61,987 nt of DNA from Pseudomonadota bacterium (lineage in GTDB: Bacteria > Pseudomonadota > Gammaproteobacteria > Burkholderiales > Burkholderiaceae_C), in NCBI GenBank assembly GCA_963205115.1, contig CAUJHV010000059.1, positions 1 to 61,987 of the forward strand, in the 5' to 3' direction. Under the pieces are notes generated by a model. It saw only the letters and a list, made by a program, of their open reading frames with translations, had not been told where the DNA came from and searched no databases. Of this stretch, positions 1 through 8,794 are shown piece by piece. Position 1 is the stretch's first letter, and the number at the start of each line of letters is the position of its first letter. The translations under genes and the position numbers were made by a program.

Positions 1-139
1 CCTCAAAAGTGGGAGGCCACCATACCCGTTTACAAAGCGAACAGGAAAGTCAATGAAATCAACGGTCTACCCAGACCACCCCCGCGCCAGTGCTAGCTTT
101 GCGTACCGTCACTTATTGCACTGAAAACGAGGAGACCCC
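1..139. mobile_element. End of a Tn3-family element, IS1071-like
   Basis: Read on the minus strand from 139, the segment starts GGGGTCTCCTCGTTTTCAGT, which has the GGGG start of Tn3-family inverted repeats and matches my memory of the IS1071 end (about 110 bp, so roughly 30-139). The stretch is clearly less GC-rich than everything to its right. The boundary at 139/140 falls inside the deacylase frame, whose last nine codons and stop are supplied by the repeat. The transposase lies outside the window. The family is fairly sure; the exact element is from memory. Confidence 0.75.
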
Positions 140-1512
140 AACGACGTGATGCGCCGGATGGCCTCGGGCAGCGGCAGCACCTGCCGGTCGCGCACATAGT
201 GCTGCAGGAAGCGCGCGGCCCAGCCGTAGCCGCTGAGCGAGAACAGCTGGTCGGCCAGTGCGCCGTCCGGTGCCAGCGCGGCGGTGTCGGAGATGACGGC
301 GCAGTGGCTGTCGCGCATGAACATCTCGATCTCGGCCTCGCTGAAGCTCTGCGTGGCCCACATCAGCCGCGGTGCGTCGTCGCCTTCTTCGATCAGCATA
401 TCCATCGCCGCGTCGTAGGGGTCCACGCCGCGCTGGCGACCGATCTCGGCAAAGTCGGTGCCGATCAGCGCCCGGTTGGCACGGGCGTTGAGCAGCTTGA
501 CCTTGCTCCATTGCCGGGCCTTGACGATCAGCAGCATCGGCGCCGGGTTGTCTTTCACCTTCTGCCGCACGGCCGGGTCCTTCAGCCGTTCCAGCGTGGC
601 CCGCGTGCCGCCCTCGCGCACCCATTGGGGCAGGATGGAGATCACGCCGGTGTTGTTCCAGTCGTGCGGGATGACGTCGAAGGCCACATCCACGCCGTGC
701 CGGCGTGCGGCGGCGATCAGCTCCAGCGTGTGCTCGCCGGCATAGGCCGGCGCGCCGTATTTGGTCTGGATGTGCGAGATCTGCAGCCGCGCGCCGGATT
801 GCCGCGCGGCCGAGATGGCTTCGCCGAAGCCCAGGTCGTAGTGCCGGTCGCGGTTGCGCACGTGCGTGGAATAAAGCCTGCCGCGATGCGCCGCGGCCTC
901 GCACAGCGGCACCAGGTGGTGGGGCGAAGAGAGGATGCCGGGCCAGTATTCGAGCCCGCTGGACAGCCCCGCCGCGCCCTCGTCCATCGCCTCTTCCACC
1001 AGACGCTTCATGCGGGCGATGTCTTCTTCTTCGCCGGCATGCAGCGCGTCGCCGAGCACGGCGCGGTGCACCGTGCCGTGGCCCACAAACGCCGCCACGT
1101 TGACACCCAGCGGGCTGTCGGCCAGCACATCCAGGTACTCGCCGAAGCGCTGCCATTGGCGGTCGCCCAAGGCACCCGGGGCGTGGCCCGCCGCGAGGTC
1201 GACCCGGTCGCCACGCCGGCGCAGCGGCGCGCAGCTGATGCCGCACTGGCCGATGACTTCGGTCGTCACGCCCTGGTGCACCTGGCTCTGTGCGCGGCCA
1301 TCGACGACGAGAGTGAAGTCGGAATGCGTGTGCAGGTCGATGAAGCCGGGCACCACGGCCAGGCCGCTCACGTCCAGCCGCTGGCGTGCGGTGGCTTCGC
1401 TGAGGTCGCCGATGGCGGCCAGGCGGCCGTCGCGCACGCCCACGTCCTGCTGCTGGGGCGCGCCGCCCTCGCCGTCATGGACCGTGCCGCCGCTGAAGAT
1501 GGTGTCGAACAT
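109..1512 (-). CDS. N-acyl-D-amino-acid deacylase (amidohydrolase), 3'-truncated by insertion
   Basis: This is an amidohydrolase of the D-aminoacylase family, which hydrolyses N-acyl-D-amino acids to a free D-amino acid and a carboxylate. The expected metal-site residues are visible: H61 and H63 in the HTHSD motif, C90 in GQCGIS, H217 in STHVR, H247 in ISHIQ and D409 in VISDT. The native sequence stops at Ile-Thr-Ser-Leu (residue 458). The last nine residues (GSPRFQCNK) are read from the IS1071-like end. Family members normally continue for several dozen residues that complete the small beta domain, so the product is probably unstable or inactive. It lies 12 bp after the TRAP permease gene on the same strand and was probably the last gene of that operon. 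Deacylase versus a close dihydroorotase-like paralogue cannot be settled here. Confidence 0.85.
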   Translation of the reverse strand: MFDTIFSGGTVHDGEGGAPQQQDVGVRDGRLAAIGDLSEATARQRLDVSGLAVVPGFIDLHTHSDFTLVVDGRAQSQVHQGVTTEVIGQCGISCAPLRRRGDRVDLAAGHAPGALGDRQWQRFGEYLDVLADSPLGVNVAAFVGHGTVHRAVLGDALHAGEEEDIARMKRLVEEAMDEGAAGLSSGLEYWPGILSSPHHLVPLCEAAAHRGRLYSTHVRNRDRHYDLGFGEAISAARQSGARLQISHIQTKYGAPAYAGEHTLELIAAARRHGVDVAFDVIPHDWNNTGVISILPQWVREGGTRATLERLKDPAVRQKVKDNPAPMLLIVKARQWSKVKLLNARANRALIGTDFAEIGRQRGVDPYDAAMDMLIEEGDDAPRLMWATQSFSEAEIEMFMRDSHCAVISDTAALAPDGALADQLFSLSGYGWAARFLQHYVRDRQVLPLPEAIRRITSLGSPRFQCNK

Positions 1513-1524
1513 GTCAAGCTCCGA

Positions 1525-2814
1525 TCACTTGCCCGGCCCGAACACGAGGTTGGGCAGCCACACGACGAGTTCCGGCAGCGCGACCACGAATCCCATCCCC
1601 AGCATGTAGGCCACGCAGAACGGAATCACGGCGATCGAGATCTGCTCGACGCTGGCCTTGGCCAGCCGCGCCCCGATGAACAGGTTGCCACCGACGGGCG
1701 GCGTCAGAAACCCGATCTCGCAGGTGAGCACCGTGAAGATGCCGAAGGTGATGGGGTCGATCCCGGCGGCCGCCGCCGCGGGCAGCAGCACGGGCGTGAA
1801 CAGGACAATCTGCGCGAGCGACTCCATGAAGGTGCCGATCAGGATCAGGAAGGTGCCCACCGTCAGCAGGAACAGCCACTTGTTCTGCACGATGGGCCCC
1901 AACAGCTCGATCGTCGCTTCGGGCAGGTTGTACAGCGCAAGCACCTGGCCGAAGGCCGTGGTCGGCGTGATCAGGACCAGCAGTCCGGCGATCAGTGCCG
2001 TGAAGCGCAGCGCCTCGAGGATGGCCGCGGCATTGAGCTGCTTGTAGATGAAGACCCCGACGAACAGCGCGTAGGCCACCGCCACGCCCGCAGCCTCGGT
2101 CGGCGTGAAGATGCCGGTGTAGATGCCGCCCAGGATGACCAGCGGCGCACCCGCGGCCCACTTGCCCGCCCATGCGGCTCGCAGCAGCGGCCCGAACGCA
2201 AACGGGGCGCCCACGCCGCCGTAGCCATGGCGCACCGCAATGAACCAGGCCGTGGCCAGCAACAGTGCCGTGACGAAGATGCCCGGCACGATGCCGGCAA
2301 AGAACATGCGCGGGATCGAGACCTCGGCCACCAGCGCATAGATCACCATCAGGTTGCTGGGCGGGATCAGGCTGCCCAGCGCACCCGCCGATGCCGCGAC
2401 GGCGCCGGCATAGCGGCGGCTGTAGCCTTCCTTCACCATGGTCGGGATCGTCACGCTGCCCACCGCCGCCGTGGTGGCCGGCCCCGAGCCGTTGAGCGCC
2501 GCGAAGAACGCGCAGGCGATCACCGTGACCAGGCCCATGCTGCCCTTGTAGGCACCGACCATGCTGGTGGCTATTTTGATGAGGTGGTCGGCCATGCCGC
2601 CCTTTTCCATCAGGCGACCGGCCAGCACGAACATCGGCACCGACAGCAGCGGAAAGGGCTGCAAGGCCGTGAAGGCCGTCTGCGCCAGCATGGTCTGCGG
2701 GATGTCGGCGTAGTGCAGCGCCACCGCGACGCTGAACCCGACCACCGCATAGATCGGCACGCCGATGAACATGAGCACGACGAAGACGAGGCAGATGATG
2801 GCGACGTCGCTCAT
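1525..2814 (-). CDS. dctM: TRAP transporter large permease (DctM)
   Basis: This is the large integral-membrane subunit of a tripartite ATP-independent periplasmic transporter, which couples uptake of an organic acid or amino-acid-like solute to the sodium gradient. The 429 residues are almost wholly hydrophobic, with about a dozen membrane segments and the family's PPSNLMVIYA and TPTEAAG motifs (residues about 150 and 240). Length is normal. Its ATG overlaps the stop of the small permease by 4 bp (ATGA), so the two are translationally coupled. The gene order P-Q-M followed by a deacylase suggests uptake of an N-acyl or D-amino acid, which is an inference from context only. Confidence 0.93.
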   Translation of the reverse strand: MSDVAIICLVFVVLMFIGVPIYAVVGFSVAVALHYADIPQTMLAQTAFTALQPFPLLSVPMFVLAGRLMEKGGMADHLIKIATSMVGAYKGSMGLVTVIACAFFAALNGSGPATTAAVGSVTIPTMVKEGYSRRYAGAVAASAGALGSLIPPSNLMVIYALVAEVSIPRMFFAGIVPGIFVTALLLATAWFIAVRHGYGGVGAPFAFGPLLRAAWAGKWAAGAPLVILGGIYTGIFTPTEAAGVAVAYALFVGVFIYKQLNAAAILEALRFTALIAGLLVLITPTTAFGQVLALYNLPEATIELLGPIVQNKWLFLLTVGTFLILIGTFMESLAQIVLFTPVLLPAAAAAGIDPITFGIFTVLTCEIGFLTPPVGGNLFIGARLAKASVEQISIAVIPFCVAYMLGMGFVVALPELVVWLPNLVFGPGK

Positions 2815-3344
2815 AAATCAGGCGCCTCTTCGTCCTCGACCGTCGGGAAGCCCGTTCGGTCACCGCGCCACCACAGCAGGTAGGCCTCGATCAGGCGGTA
2901 GAGCATCAAGCCGTTGCCGATGACGATGATGGTCTGGAACCACTTGGCGTCGATCTTCATCGACGCGATGATGGTTTGCTGCCGCCACAGCAGCTCCAGG
3001 TACTCCCAGCCGTAGACCATCATGAAGACGAGGAAGGCCGCCCAGATCAGATCGGCCAGCAAGGTGATGGACCAGGCCAGCCGGTAGGGCAGCACCATCA
3101 CGGCGGCCATCATGCGCACGTGGAAGCGCTCGTGCACCGCCATGCCGGCGCCGAAGTAGACCGCCCAGGTCATCGCGAAGGTCGCGACGTCCTCGGTCCA
3201 CACCAGGCCGATATTCAGCACATAGCGCGAGAAGACCTGAAGGCAGACGCAGATCGCAATGACCGCCACAAGTGCGCAGGCCGCCCACTCCTCGAGTGGC
3301 CGGCCCGCGACCGACAGGCTCGGCCGGATCTGCGCCTGGCTCAT
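2811..3344 (-). CDS. dctQ: TRAP transporter small permease (DctQ)
   Basis: This is the small four-helix membrane subunit of the TRAP transporter, which pairs with the adjacent large permease. The protein has 177 residues. Four hydrophobic segments are visible, starting at about residues 20, 55, 90 and 140, with the conserved region ending in EDVATFAMTWAVYFGAG near residue 60. It overlaps the binding-protein gene upstream and the large permease gene downstream by 4 bp each, as expected of a coupled operon. Sequence conservation in this family is low, so the call rests on topology and position as much as on motifs. Confidence 0.9.
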   Translation of the reverse strand: MSQAQIRPSLSVAGRPLEEWAACALVAVIAICVCLQVFSRYVLNIGLVWTEDVATFAMTWAVYFGAGMAVHERFHVRMMAAVMVLPYRLAWSITLLADLIWAAFLVFMMVYGWEYLELLWRQQTIIASMKIDAKWFQTIIVIGNGLMLYRLIEAYLLWWRGDRTGFPTVEDEEAPDL

Positions 3345-4351
3345 GCGGCGGCGGCGCGGATCTTGTCGAGCATGGCCTTGAACTCAGGGCCGCGTTCGGA
3401 GACGAACTTGTCCTGCAGCGGCAGCACGGCCTGGATGAAGCTCTTCTGGTTCGGTCGCGTCACCTGCATGCCGTTGGCGCCCAGGAACTTGCGCGTGTTC
3501 TCGACCTCGGCCTCCACCGTGTTGCGTTGGTGCTGGCCGGCCTCCTTCGCGCACTGCAGGAAGGTGCGCTGCTGCTCGGGCGTGAGGCGGCCCATGAAGC
3601 GTGGGCTGGCCAGCAGCGGCGAGAAGCCCGCAAAGTGCTCCAGGATCGCCAGGTGCTTGGAGAACTCGTAGAACTTCATCGACTTGATGACCGAGGTGCC
3701 GTTGTCCGAGCCGTCCACCGCGCCGGTCTGCAGCGCCGCCGGCGTTTCTGACCAGGCCAGCGGAATCGGTTCGGCCCCGAAGGCCCGGAAGGTCTGGATC
3801 ATGACCTCGTTCTTCGGCACCCTCACCTTCAGGCCGACCATGTCCTTCACCTCGTTGATCGGCCGCTTGGAGTTGAAGAAATCGCGGTACGACAGCGCGC
3901 CCCAGCTCAGCAGGTGCACGCCGGTGGCCTTGCGCAGGCGGTCGGCCAGCTCGTCGGCCACGCCGCCGTCGCGCACCTTGCGCACGTGCGCGGGGCCTTG
4001 AAAGATGTAGGGCAGCACCAGGATGTCCATCAGCGGGAAGTGCGGGCTGACGTTGTTGCCGCTGATGAAGTAGGCATCGACCGTGCCCAGCTGCAGCGCC
4101 TTGAAGGCGTCGTCTTCGGTGGCGATGGTGGCGCAGCAGCGGATCTTCACGTCGATCACGTCGCCCATGCGCTCCTTCACCAGCTGCTGCAGCTTGGTGG
4201 CCAGCACCCCGTAGTCCGACTCGACTGGCGTCGAGAAGCCGATGTTGAGCACACGTGGTGACTGCGCGCGCACGAAGGCCGGTGCGGCCAGGGCCGTGGC
4301 CCCGAGCGCAGCCTGGCTGAGAACGCGTCGGCGTGAGAGCTTGTCTGTCAT
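3341..4351 (-). CDS. dctP: TRAP transporter substrate-binding protein (DctP)
   Basis: This is the periplasmic solute receptor of the TRAP transporter. I chose the ATG at 4351 because a CGGAG ribosome-binding site lies 7 bp before it and because it starts directly before the export signal; an in-frame codon at 4381 has no such site. The N-terminus carries a twin-arginine-like signal (SRRRVLSQAALG) ending near residue 30. The DctP fold follows, with the ligand-contacting stretch KVRVPKNEVMIQTFRAFGA near residue 190, whose first Arg is the usual carboxylate-binding residue, and the ALQTGAVDGSDNG motif. The ligand is therefore likely a carboxylic acid; its identity is unknown. Confidence 0.92.
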   Translation of the reverse strand: MTDKLSRRRVLSQAALGATALAAPAFVRAQSPRVLNIGFSTPVESDYGVLATKLQQLVKERMGDVIDVKIRCCATIATEDDAFKALQLGTVDAYFISGNNVSPHFPLMDILVLPYIFQGPAHVRKVRDGGVADELADRLRKATGVHLLSWGALSYRDFFNSKRPINEVKDMVGLKVRVPKNEVMIQTFRAFGAEPIPLAWSETPAALQTGAVDGSDNGTSVIKSMKFYEFSKHLAILEHFAGFSPLLASPRFMGRLTPEQQRTFLQCAKEAGQHQRNTVEAEVENTRKFLGANGMQVTRPNQKSFIQAVLPLQDKFVSERGPEFKAMLDKIRAAAA

Positions 4352-4415
4352 GGCGGACTCCGGTGGTGGGCGTGGATTCACGCGGGTTGGTCTCGTGCAG
4401 CGGTAGTCGGCACGA

Positions 4416-5690
4416 TCAGGGCAGCCGGGCCGGGGACCCTGGCGCAGCCGGCTCCAGCGTGCGGGCCATCGCGGCGCGCAGGACCGCGGCGATCGCCAGG
4501 CAGTCCTCGGGGCTCAAGGTCAGGGGCAGCCGCAGGTCGCACAGGCCGCGCAGCACGCGATCGGCGTTGGGCAGGTGCTGCGCCTCGCCCAGGAACTGCC
4601 AGTGCGCCCACACGCTGGTGAAGCCGGCCGGCGCATCGGCGCCGAACCACTTGACGTGCACGCCCAGCGCGGCGCAGTTCTCGATGAAACGGGCGATGCG
4701 TTCGGGCGCCAGGCCGACCACCGAAAACTGCAGCGAGCTGGCGACGTACTGCTCGCGCGCATCGCGCACCGGCACCTGCACGTGCGGGATGCCGACCAGG
4801 CTCTCGGCGACCCAGCGGCAGCGCTGGTTCCAGCGCTCACAGCGCTCGCGCAGCACCGCCCCGAGCTGGGGCCGTGCCAGCGCGGCCGGCAGGTTGCCCA
4901 TGCGCATGCTGAGGTTGGGTGTTTGGTATTTCCAGCGCTCGAATGCCTCGTCGCTGGGCCGCGCCCCGTGCGAGCGGTACAGCATGTAGCTGCCCGACAG
5001 CAGGATGGCCTGCGCGGCCAGGTCCTCGTCGTCGCACACCAGCAGGCCACCCTCGCCGGCGTTCGCATGTTTGTAGCTCTGCAGGCTGAAACAGCCCGCG
5101 CGGCCCCAGCGGCCGGTGGCGCGTCCGTTCCAGCCGGCGCCCATGGTGTGCGCGCAGTCTTCGATCAGCTGCACGCCGTGAAACGCGCACAGAGCCGTGA
5201 GCTGCTCCATGTCGCAGATGTGGCCGCGCATGTGCGACAGCAGCAGCGTGCGCGCGCCGCTGGCGGCGATCTTGCGCTCCAGGTCGGCCAGGTCGATCAG
5301 GTAGTCGTCGGTCACGTCCACCAGCACGGCGCGTGCCTGTGCATGCGCGATCGCGCCCGGCACCGGGGCCAGCGTGAAGCAGTTGGTGAGCACCGCATCG
5401 CCGGGTTTCACGCCCGCGGCCCGCAGCGCCACGAACATCGTCGAGCCGCAGGAGTTCATCGCCACGCAGTAGCGCGCGCCGATCTCCTGCGCAAACGCGG
5501 CCTCCAGCTGGGAGACCTCGCTGGGCACGCCGCCGACCTCGCCGTAGCGGTGCAGGCGGCCACTGGCCATCAGCGCGAGCGCGGCATCCACGCCGGCCTG
5601 CGGGATGGCTTCCTGCTGCGTCAGGTCGAGCTGCAGCGGCTCGGCCGCGGCGCTGCGCGCCGGCTCGGGCATGTGGTGTTCGATGCTCAC
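4416..5690 (-). CDS. DegT/DnrJ/EryC1/StrS-family PLP-dependent enzyme
   Basis: This is a fold-type I pyridoxal-phosphate enzyme of the sugar-aminotransferase superfamily, 424 residues. The PLP lysine is K207 in FSLQSYKHANAGEGG, preceded by the EDCAHTMGAG motif whose Asp holds the pyridine nitrogen. Cofactor-phosphate residues are in the NSCGST motif near 80. No other sugar-nucleotide genes are nearby, so a role in cell-surface sugar synthesis is not supported. The neighbours are instead a TRAP transporter, a deacylase and, divergently, a MocR regulator, so an amino-acid transamination or racemisation role is possible. The gene is 64 bp upstream of dctP on the same strand and probably begins the operon. 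Confidence 0.85.
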   Translation of the reverse strand: MSIEHHMPEPARSAAAEPLQLDLTQQEAIPQAGVDAALALMASGRLHRYGEVGGVPSEVSQLEAAFAQEIGARYCVAMNSCGSTMFVALRAAGVKPGDAVLTNCFTLAPVPGAIAHAQARAVLVDVTDDYLIDLADLERKIAASGARTLLLSHMRGHICDMEQLTALCAFHGVQLIEDCAHTMGAGWNGRATGRWGRAGCFSLQSYKHANAGEGGLLVCDDEDLAAQAILLSGSYMLYRSHGARPSDEAFERWKYQTPNLSMRMGNLPAALARPQLGAVLRERCERWNQRCRWVAESLVGIPHVQVPVRDAREQYVASSLQFSVVGLAPERIARFIENCAALGVHVKWFGADAPAGFTSVWAHWQFLGEAQHLPNADRVLRGLCDLRLPLTLSPEDCLAIAAVLRAAMARTLEPAAPGSPARLP

Positions 5691-5800
5691 AGGCCGGACC
5701 TTAGCGAGGCCAGGCGGCGCCGGTTAAGGCCAGATAAGATCAATTGATCAAGCCAGAAACAAGCCTTGGTTTTACGGGTTCACCCTGAGAAAGCCTGTCG
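5691..5800. promoter_or_regulatory. Divergent promoter region with two palindromes
   Basis: This 110-bp gap separates the DegT gene from the divergent MocR regulator. It is AT-richer than its surroundings and contains the perfect 12-bp palindrome GATCAATTGATC (5738-5749) and the near-perfect AAACAAGCCTTGGTTT (5757-5772, one mismatched pair). MocR-type regulators usually bind repeats in such divergent gaps and control the neighbouring operon, so these are candidate operators. No convincing -35/-10 pair could be fixed by eye. Confidence 0.5.
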
Positions 5801-7345
5801 ATGTCACGCCGCGCACGCACCAGCGAGTTGATGTGGCCACGTCTGTTCAGGCGTTTCGAAGGCGGCGCGCGCACGCTGCAGGTGCAGCTGCGCGACATGC
5901 TGATGCACGCGGTGATGGAGGGCTTCATCTCCCCCGGGCAGCCGCTGCCGTCGAGCCGGCTGCTGGCGCAGGCGCTGGGCATCTCGCGCACCACGGTGAC
6001 GCTGGCGATGCAGGCGCTGCTCGACAAGGGCGTGATCGTCGCCCGCCCGCGCAGCGGCCTGTTCGTGGGTGAACAACTGGCGGCCACCTACCTCGGTGCG
6101 CGCCTGCGGGCCGACGCGGAACCCGCCGCAGACCGCGTGCGCTGGCCCGACAGGCTGAAGCTGCGTCCCAGCGCGCAGCGCAACATCGAAAAGCCGAGCG
6201 ACTGGCAGCAGCAGCCCTACCCCTTCATCTACGGCCAGTACGACGCCAGCCTGTTTCCCGCTGCCGACTGGCGCGAGTGCGCGCTCGAGTCGCTGCAGGG
6301 CCGTGCGCTGCGGCGCTGGGCACCGGACCACATCGACCGCGACGACGACGCGCTGATCGACCAGATCCACCGACGCCTGCTGCCCGCGCGTGGCATCTGG
6401 GCCGAGCGTGACGAGATCCTGGTGACCGCCGGCGCCCAGCAGGCCACCTATCTGCTGTCGACGCTGCTGCTGGGCCCGGCCACGGTGGTGGGTATCGAGA
6501 ACCCCGGCTTTCCCGACGCGCGCAACAACTTCCTGCTGCGCACCCGGCATGTGCGGGCCTTGCGCGTGGATGACCAGGGGCTGGTGATGGGCGCCAACCT
6601 GAGCGAATGCCGCTACGTCTTCGTGACGCCCAGCCACCAGTGCCCCACGACGGTGACCATGCCCTTGCAGCGGCGGCTCGAGCTCCTGGCGCGTGCCGCC
6701 CGCGACGACTTCGTGGTGATCGAGGACGACCACGAAAGCGAACTCAACTTCTCGGGCCAGCCGACCCCTGCGCTCAAGAGCCTGGACACGCAGGCCCGCG
6801 TGATCTACATCGGCAGCCTGTCCAAGACCCTGGCCCATGGCCTGCGGCTGGGCTACGTGGTGGCGCCGGCCGAGCTCATCCGCGAGTTGCGCGCGCTGCG
6901 GCGGCTGGTGATGCGGCATGTGGCCACCAACAACCAGCAGGCGGCGGCGAGCTTCATCGGCCACGGCCACCAGGAGGCGTTTGTCAGGCGCCTGAATATC
7001 GCCTACCGCGACCGCGCGCAGGCCTTGCGCGCCGCACTCGCGCGGCATGCGCCGGGGCTGGTGCCGGTGCCGGCCCACGGCGGATCGGCGCTGTGGGTCA
7101 GCGCCGCCAAGGGCATCGACACCCGGGCGCTGGCGGCCCGGCTGTACCGGCAAGGCGTGGTCGTCGAGCCCGGTGACGTCTTCTTCCACGGCACCCGGCC
7201 GCCGCGCCACCACCTGCGCATCGGCTACTCGTCGATCGCGGTCGACCGCATCGAAGCCGGCGCGCGCATCATCGGACTCGAACTGCGCGCCGCCGCACGC
7301 GCACCTGCGCCCGCAACGACAATGGCGCATGCGCAATTCGGCTGA
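5801..7345 (+). CDS. MocR-type transcriptional regulator (GntR HTH plus aminotransferase domain)
   Basis: This is a chimeric regulator of 514 residues. It has an N-terminal GntR winged helix (about 20-90, with SSRLLAQALGISRTTVTLAM) and a large class-I aminotransferase-like domain (about 130-490). The PLP lysine is K342 in GSLSKTLAHGLRLGY, so it can probably bind PLP or a PLP-amino acid adduct as effector. It is divergent from the DegT-TRAP-deacylase genes and is their most likely regulator. The PdxR subgroup controls vitamin B6 synthesis, but no pdx genes are present here, so an amino-acid responsive regulator is the better reading. Its 3' end overlaps the MFS gene by 17 bp. Confidence 0.92.
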   Translation: MSRRARTSELMWPRLFRRFEGGARTLQVQLRDMLMHAVMEGFISPGQPLPSSRLLAQALGISRTTVTLAMQALLDKGVIVARPRSGLFVGEQLAATYLGARLRADAEPAADRVRWPDRLKLRPSAQRNIEKPSDWQQQPYPFIYGQYDASLFPAADWRECALESLQGRALRRWAPDHIDRDDDALIDQIHRRLLPARGIWAERDEILVTAGAQQATYLLSTLLLGPATVVGIENPGFPDARNNFLLRTRHVRALRVDDQGLVMGANLSECRYVFVTPSHQCPTTVTMPLQRRLELLARAARDDFVVIEDDHESELNFSGQPTPALKSLDTQARVIYIGSLSKTLAHGLRLGYVVAPAELIRELRALRRLVMRHVATNNQQAAASFIGHGHQEAFVRRLNIAYRDRAQALRAALARHAPGLVPVPAHGGSALWVSAAKGIDTRALAARLYRQGVVVEPGDVFFHGTRPPRHHLRIGYSSIAVDRIEAGARIIGLELRAAARAPAPATTMAHAQFG

Positions 7346-8516
7346 GACGGCGGCGCCACGCGTTCCATCGGGCGTCTGGGTGCTGGGCTTCGTCAGCCTG
7401 CTGATGGACACCTCATCCGAGATGATCCACAGCCTGTTGCCGCTGTTCCTGGTCGGCACGCTGGGCGTCAGCGTATTCGCGGTCGGCGTCATCGAGGGCA
7501 TTGCCGAGTCCACGGCGCTGATCTCGAAAGTCTTCTCGGGCGTGCTCAGCGACTACCTGGGCCGTCGCAAGGGACTTGCCGTGCTGGGCTACGCCCTGGG
7601 CGCGCTGACCAAGCCCGCCTTTGCGATGGCCCAGGGCATCGGCGTCGTCGTGGCGGCCCGCTTCGTCGACCGCATCGGCAAAGGCATACGCGGCGCGCCC
7701 CGCGATGCGCTGGTCGCGGACATCACACCGGCGGCCATACGCGGTGCGGCCTTCGGTCTGCGCCAGTCGCTCGACACGGTGGGCGCCTTCATCGGCCCGC
7801 TGGTGGCGACGGCGCTGATGCTGCTGTGGGCGAACGACTTCCGTGCCGTCTTCTGGGTCGCGGTCATTCCGGGCCTGCTGGCCGTGTGCCTGCTGATGGT
7901 CGGCGTGCGCGAGCCCGCACGCGACACCGATGCCCGTCCCGTGAATCCGATCCACCGCGACGCGCTCGCCCGCCTGGGCCGCCGGTACTGGTGGGTGGTC
8001 GGCGTTGGCGCGGTCTTCACCCTGGCGCGATTCAGCGAAGCCTTCCTGGTGCTGCGCGCGTCCGATCTGGGTGTGCCCGTCGCCTGGGTCCCGCTCGTGA
8101 TGGTCGGCATGAATGGGGTCTACGCGCTGTCGGCCTATCCGTTCGGCAAGTGGTCCGATACCGTCAGTCACCGCGGCCTGCTCGCACTCGGACTGCTGGT
8201 GTTGATCGCCGCCGATGTCGTGCTCGGCCTGGCGGCCGATGGGTGGATGCTGGCCCTGGGCGTGGCGCTGTGGGGCGTGCACATGGGCATCACCCAGGGT
8301 TTGCTGGCGGCCATGGTGGCCGACACCGCACCGGCCGAGCTCAGGGGATCGGCCTACGGCTTCTTCAACCTGCTCAGCGGCCTGGCGCTGCTGGTGTCCA
8401 GCGCGGTGGCGGGCGCCCTGTGGCAGACGCTCGGACCGGCGTTCACGTTCTATGTCGGGGCCGGCTTCGCCGCGCTGGCGATGCTGGCCTTGGCCGCATA
8501 TGGGCCTGGCCGGTAG
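7329..8516 (+). CDS. MFS transporter
   Basis: This is a 395-residue major facilitator with about twelve membrane segments. The family loop motif is recognisable near residue 80 as LSDYLGRRKG, and RIGKGIRGAPRDALVAD near 115 is typical of a proteobacterial MFS subgroup annotated as drug or metabolite transporters. The ATG at 7329 was chosen because everything upstream in this frame overlaps the MocR gene out of frame and has no membrane character. The overlap with MocR suggests cotranscription, so the transporter may export or import the effector or a related metabolite. The substrate cannot be named. Confidence 0.88.
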   Translation: MRNSAETAAPRVPSGVWVLGFVSLLMDTSSEMIHSLLPLFLVGTLGVSVFAVGVIEGIAESTALISKVFSGVLSDYLGRRKGLAVLGYALGALTKPAFAMAQGIGVVVAARFVDRIGKGIRGAPRDALVADITPAAIRGAAFGLRQSLDTVGAFIGPLVATALMLLWANDFRAVFWVAVIPGLLAVCLLMVGVREPARDTDARPVNPIHRDALARLGRRYWWVVGVGAVFTLARFSEAFLVLRASDLGVPVAWVPLVMVGMNGVYALSAYPFGKWSDTVSHRGLLALGLLVLIAADVVLGLAADGWMLALGVALWGVHMGITQGLLAAMVADTAPAELRGSAYGFFNLLSGLALLVSSAVAGALWQTLGPAFTFYVGAGFAALAMLALAAYGPGR

Positions 8517-8794
8517 CGGACAGGGCTCGGGCGAGCGGTGATCGGCTGCGCATGTGACCGGTTAGCCGTATCGACTGGGCCATGACCTCAGGCCGCCCGC
8601 GGGCGCCGCGGCCAGGCGATGGGGGCACGCATGTCCATGCGTGCGCCGTGCGCCTTGCGTCAAATGCCATGCAGCTTGCACCGTTCCGCCACATGCGTGC
8701 CGCACGAGACGGCCAATCTCCCCACACGCCGCCAGCCGCGGTGCACAGCGACCCTTCGGTCGTGTGCACCCGGCCGGGCAGACAGGGAGATCAC

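Noticed and set aside
199..2883. Very long open frame on the plus strand opposite the deacylase and TRAP genes
   Set aside because: It mirrors real genes on the other strand; its translation is rich in Arg, His, Gln and Gly without domains, as GC-rich shadows usually are.
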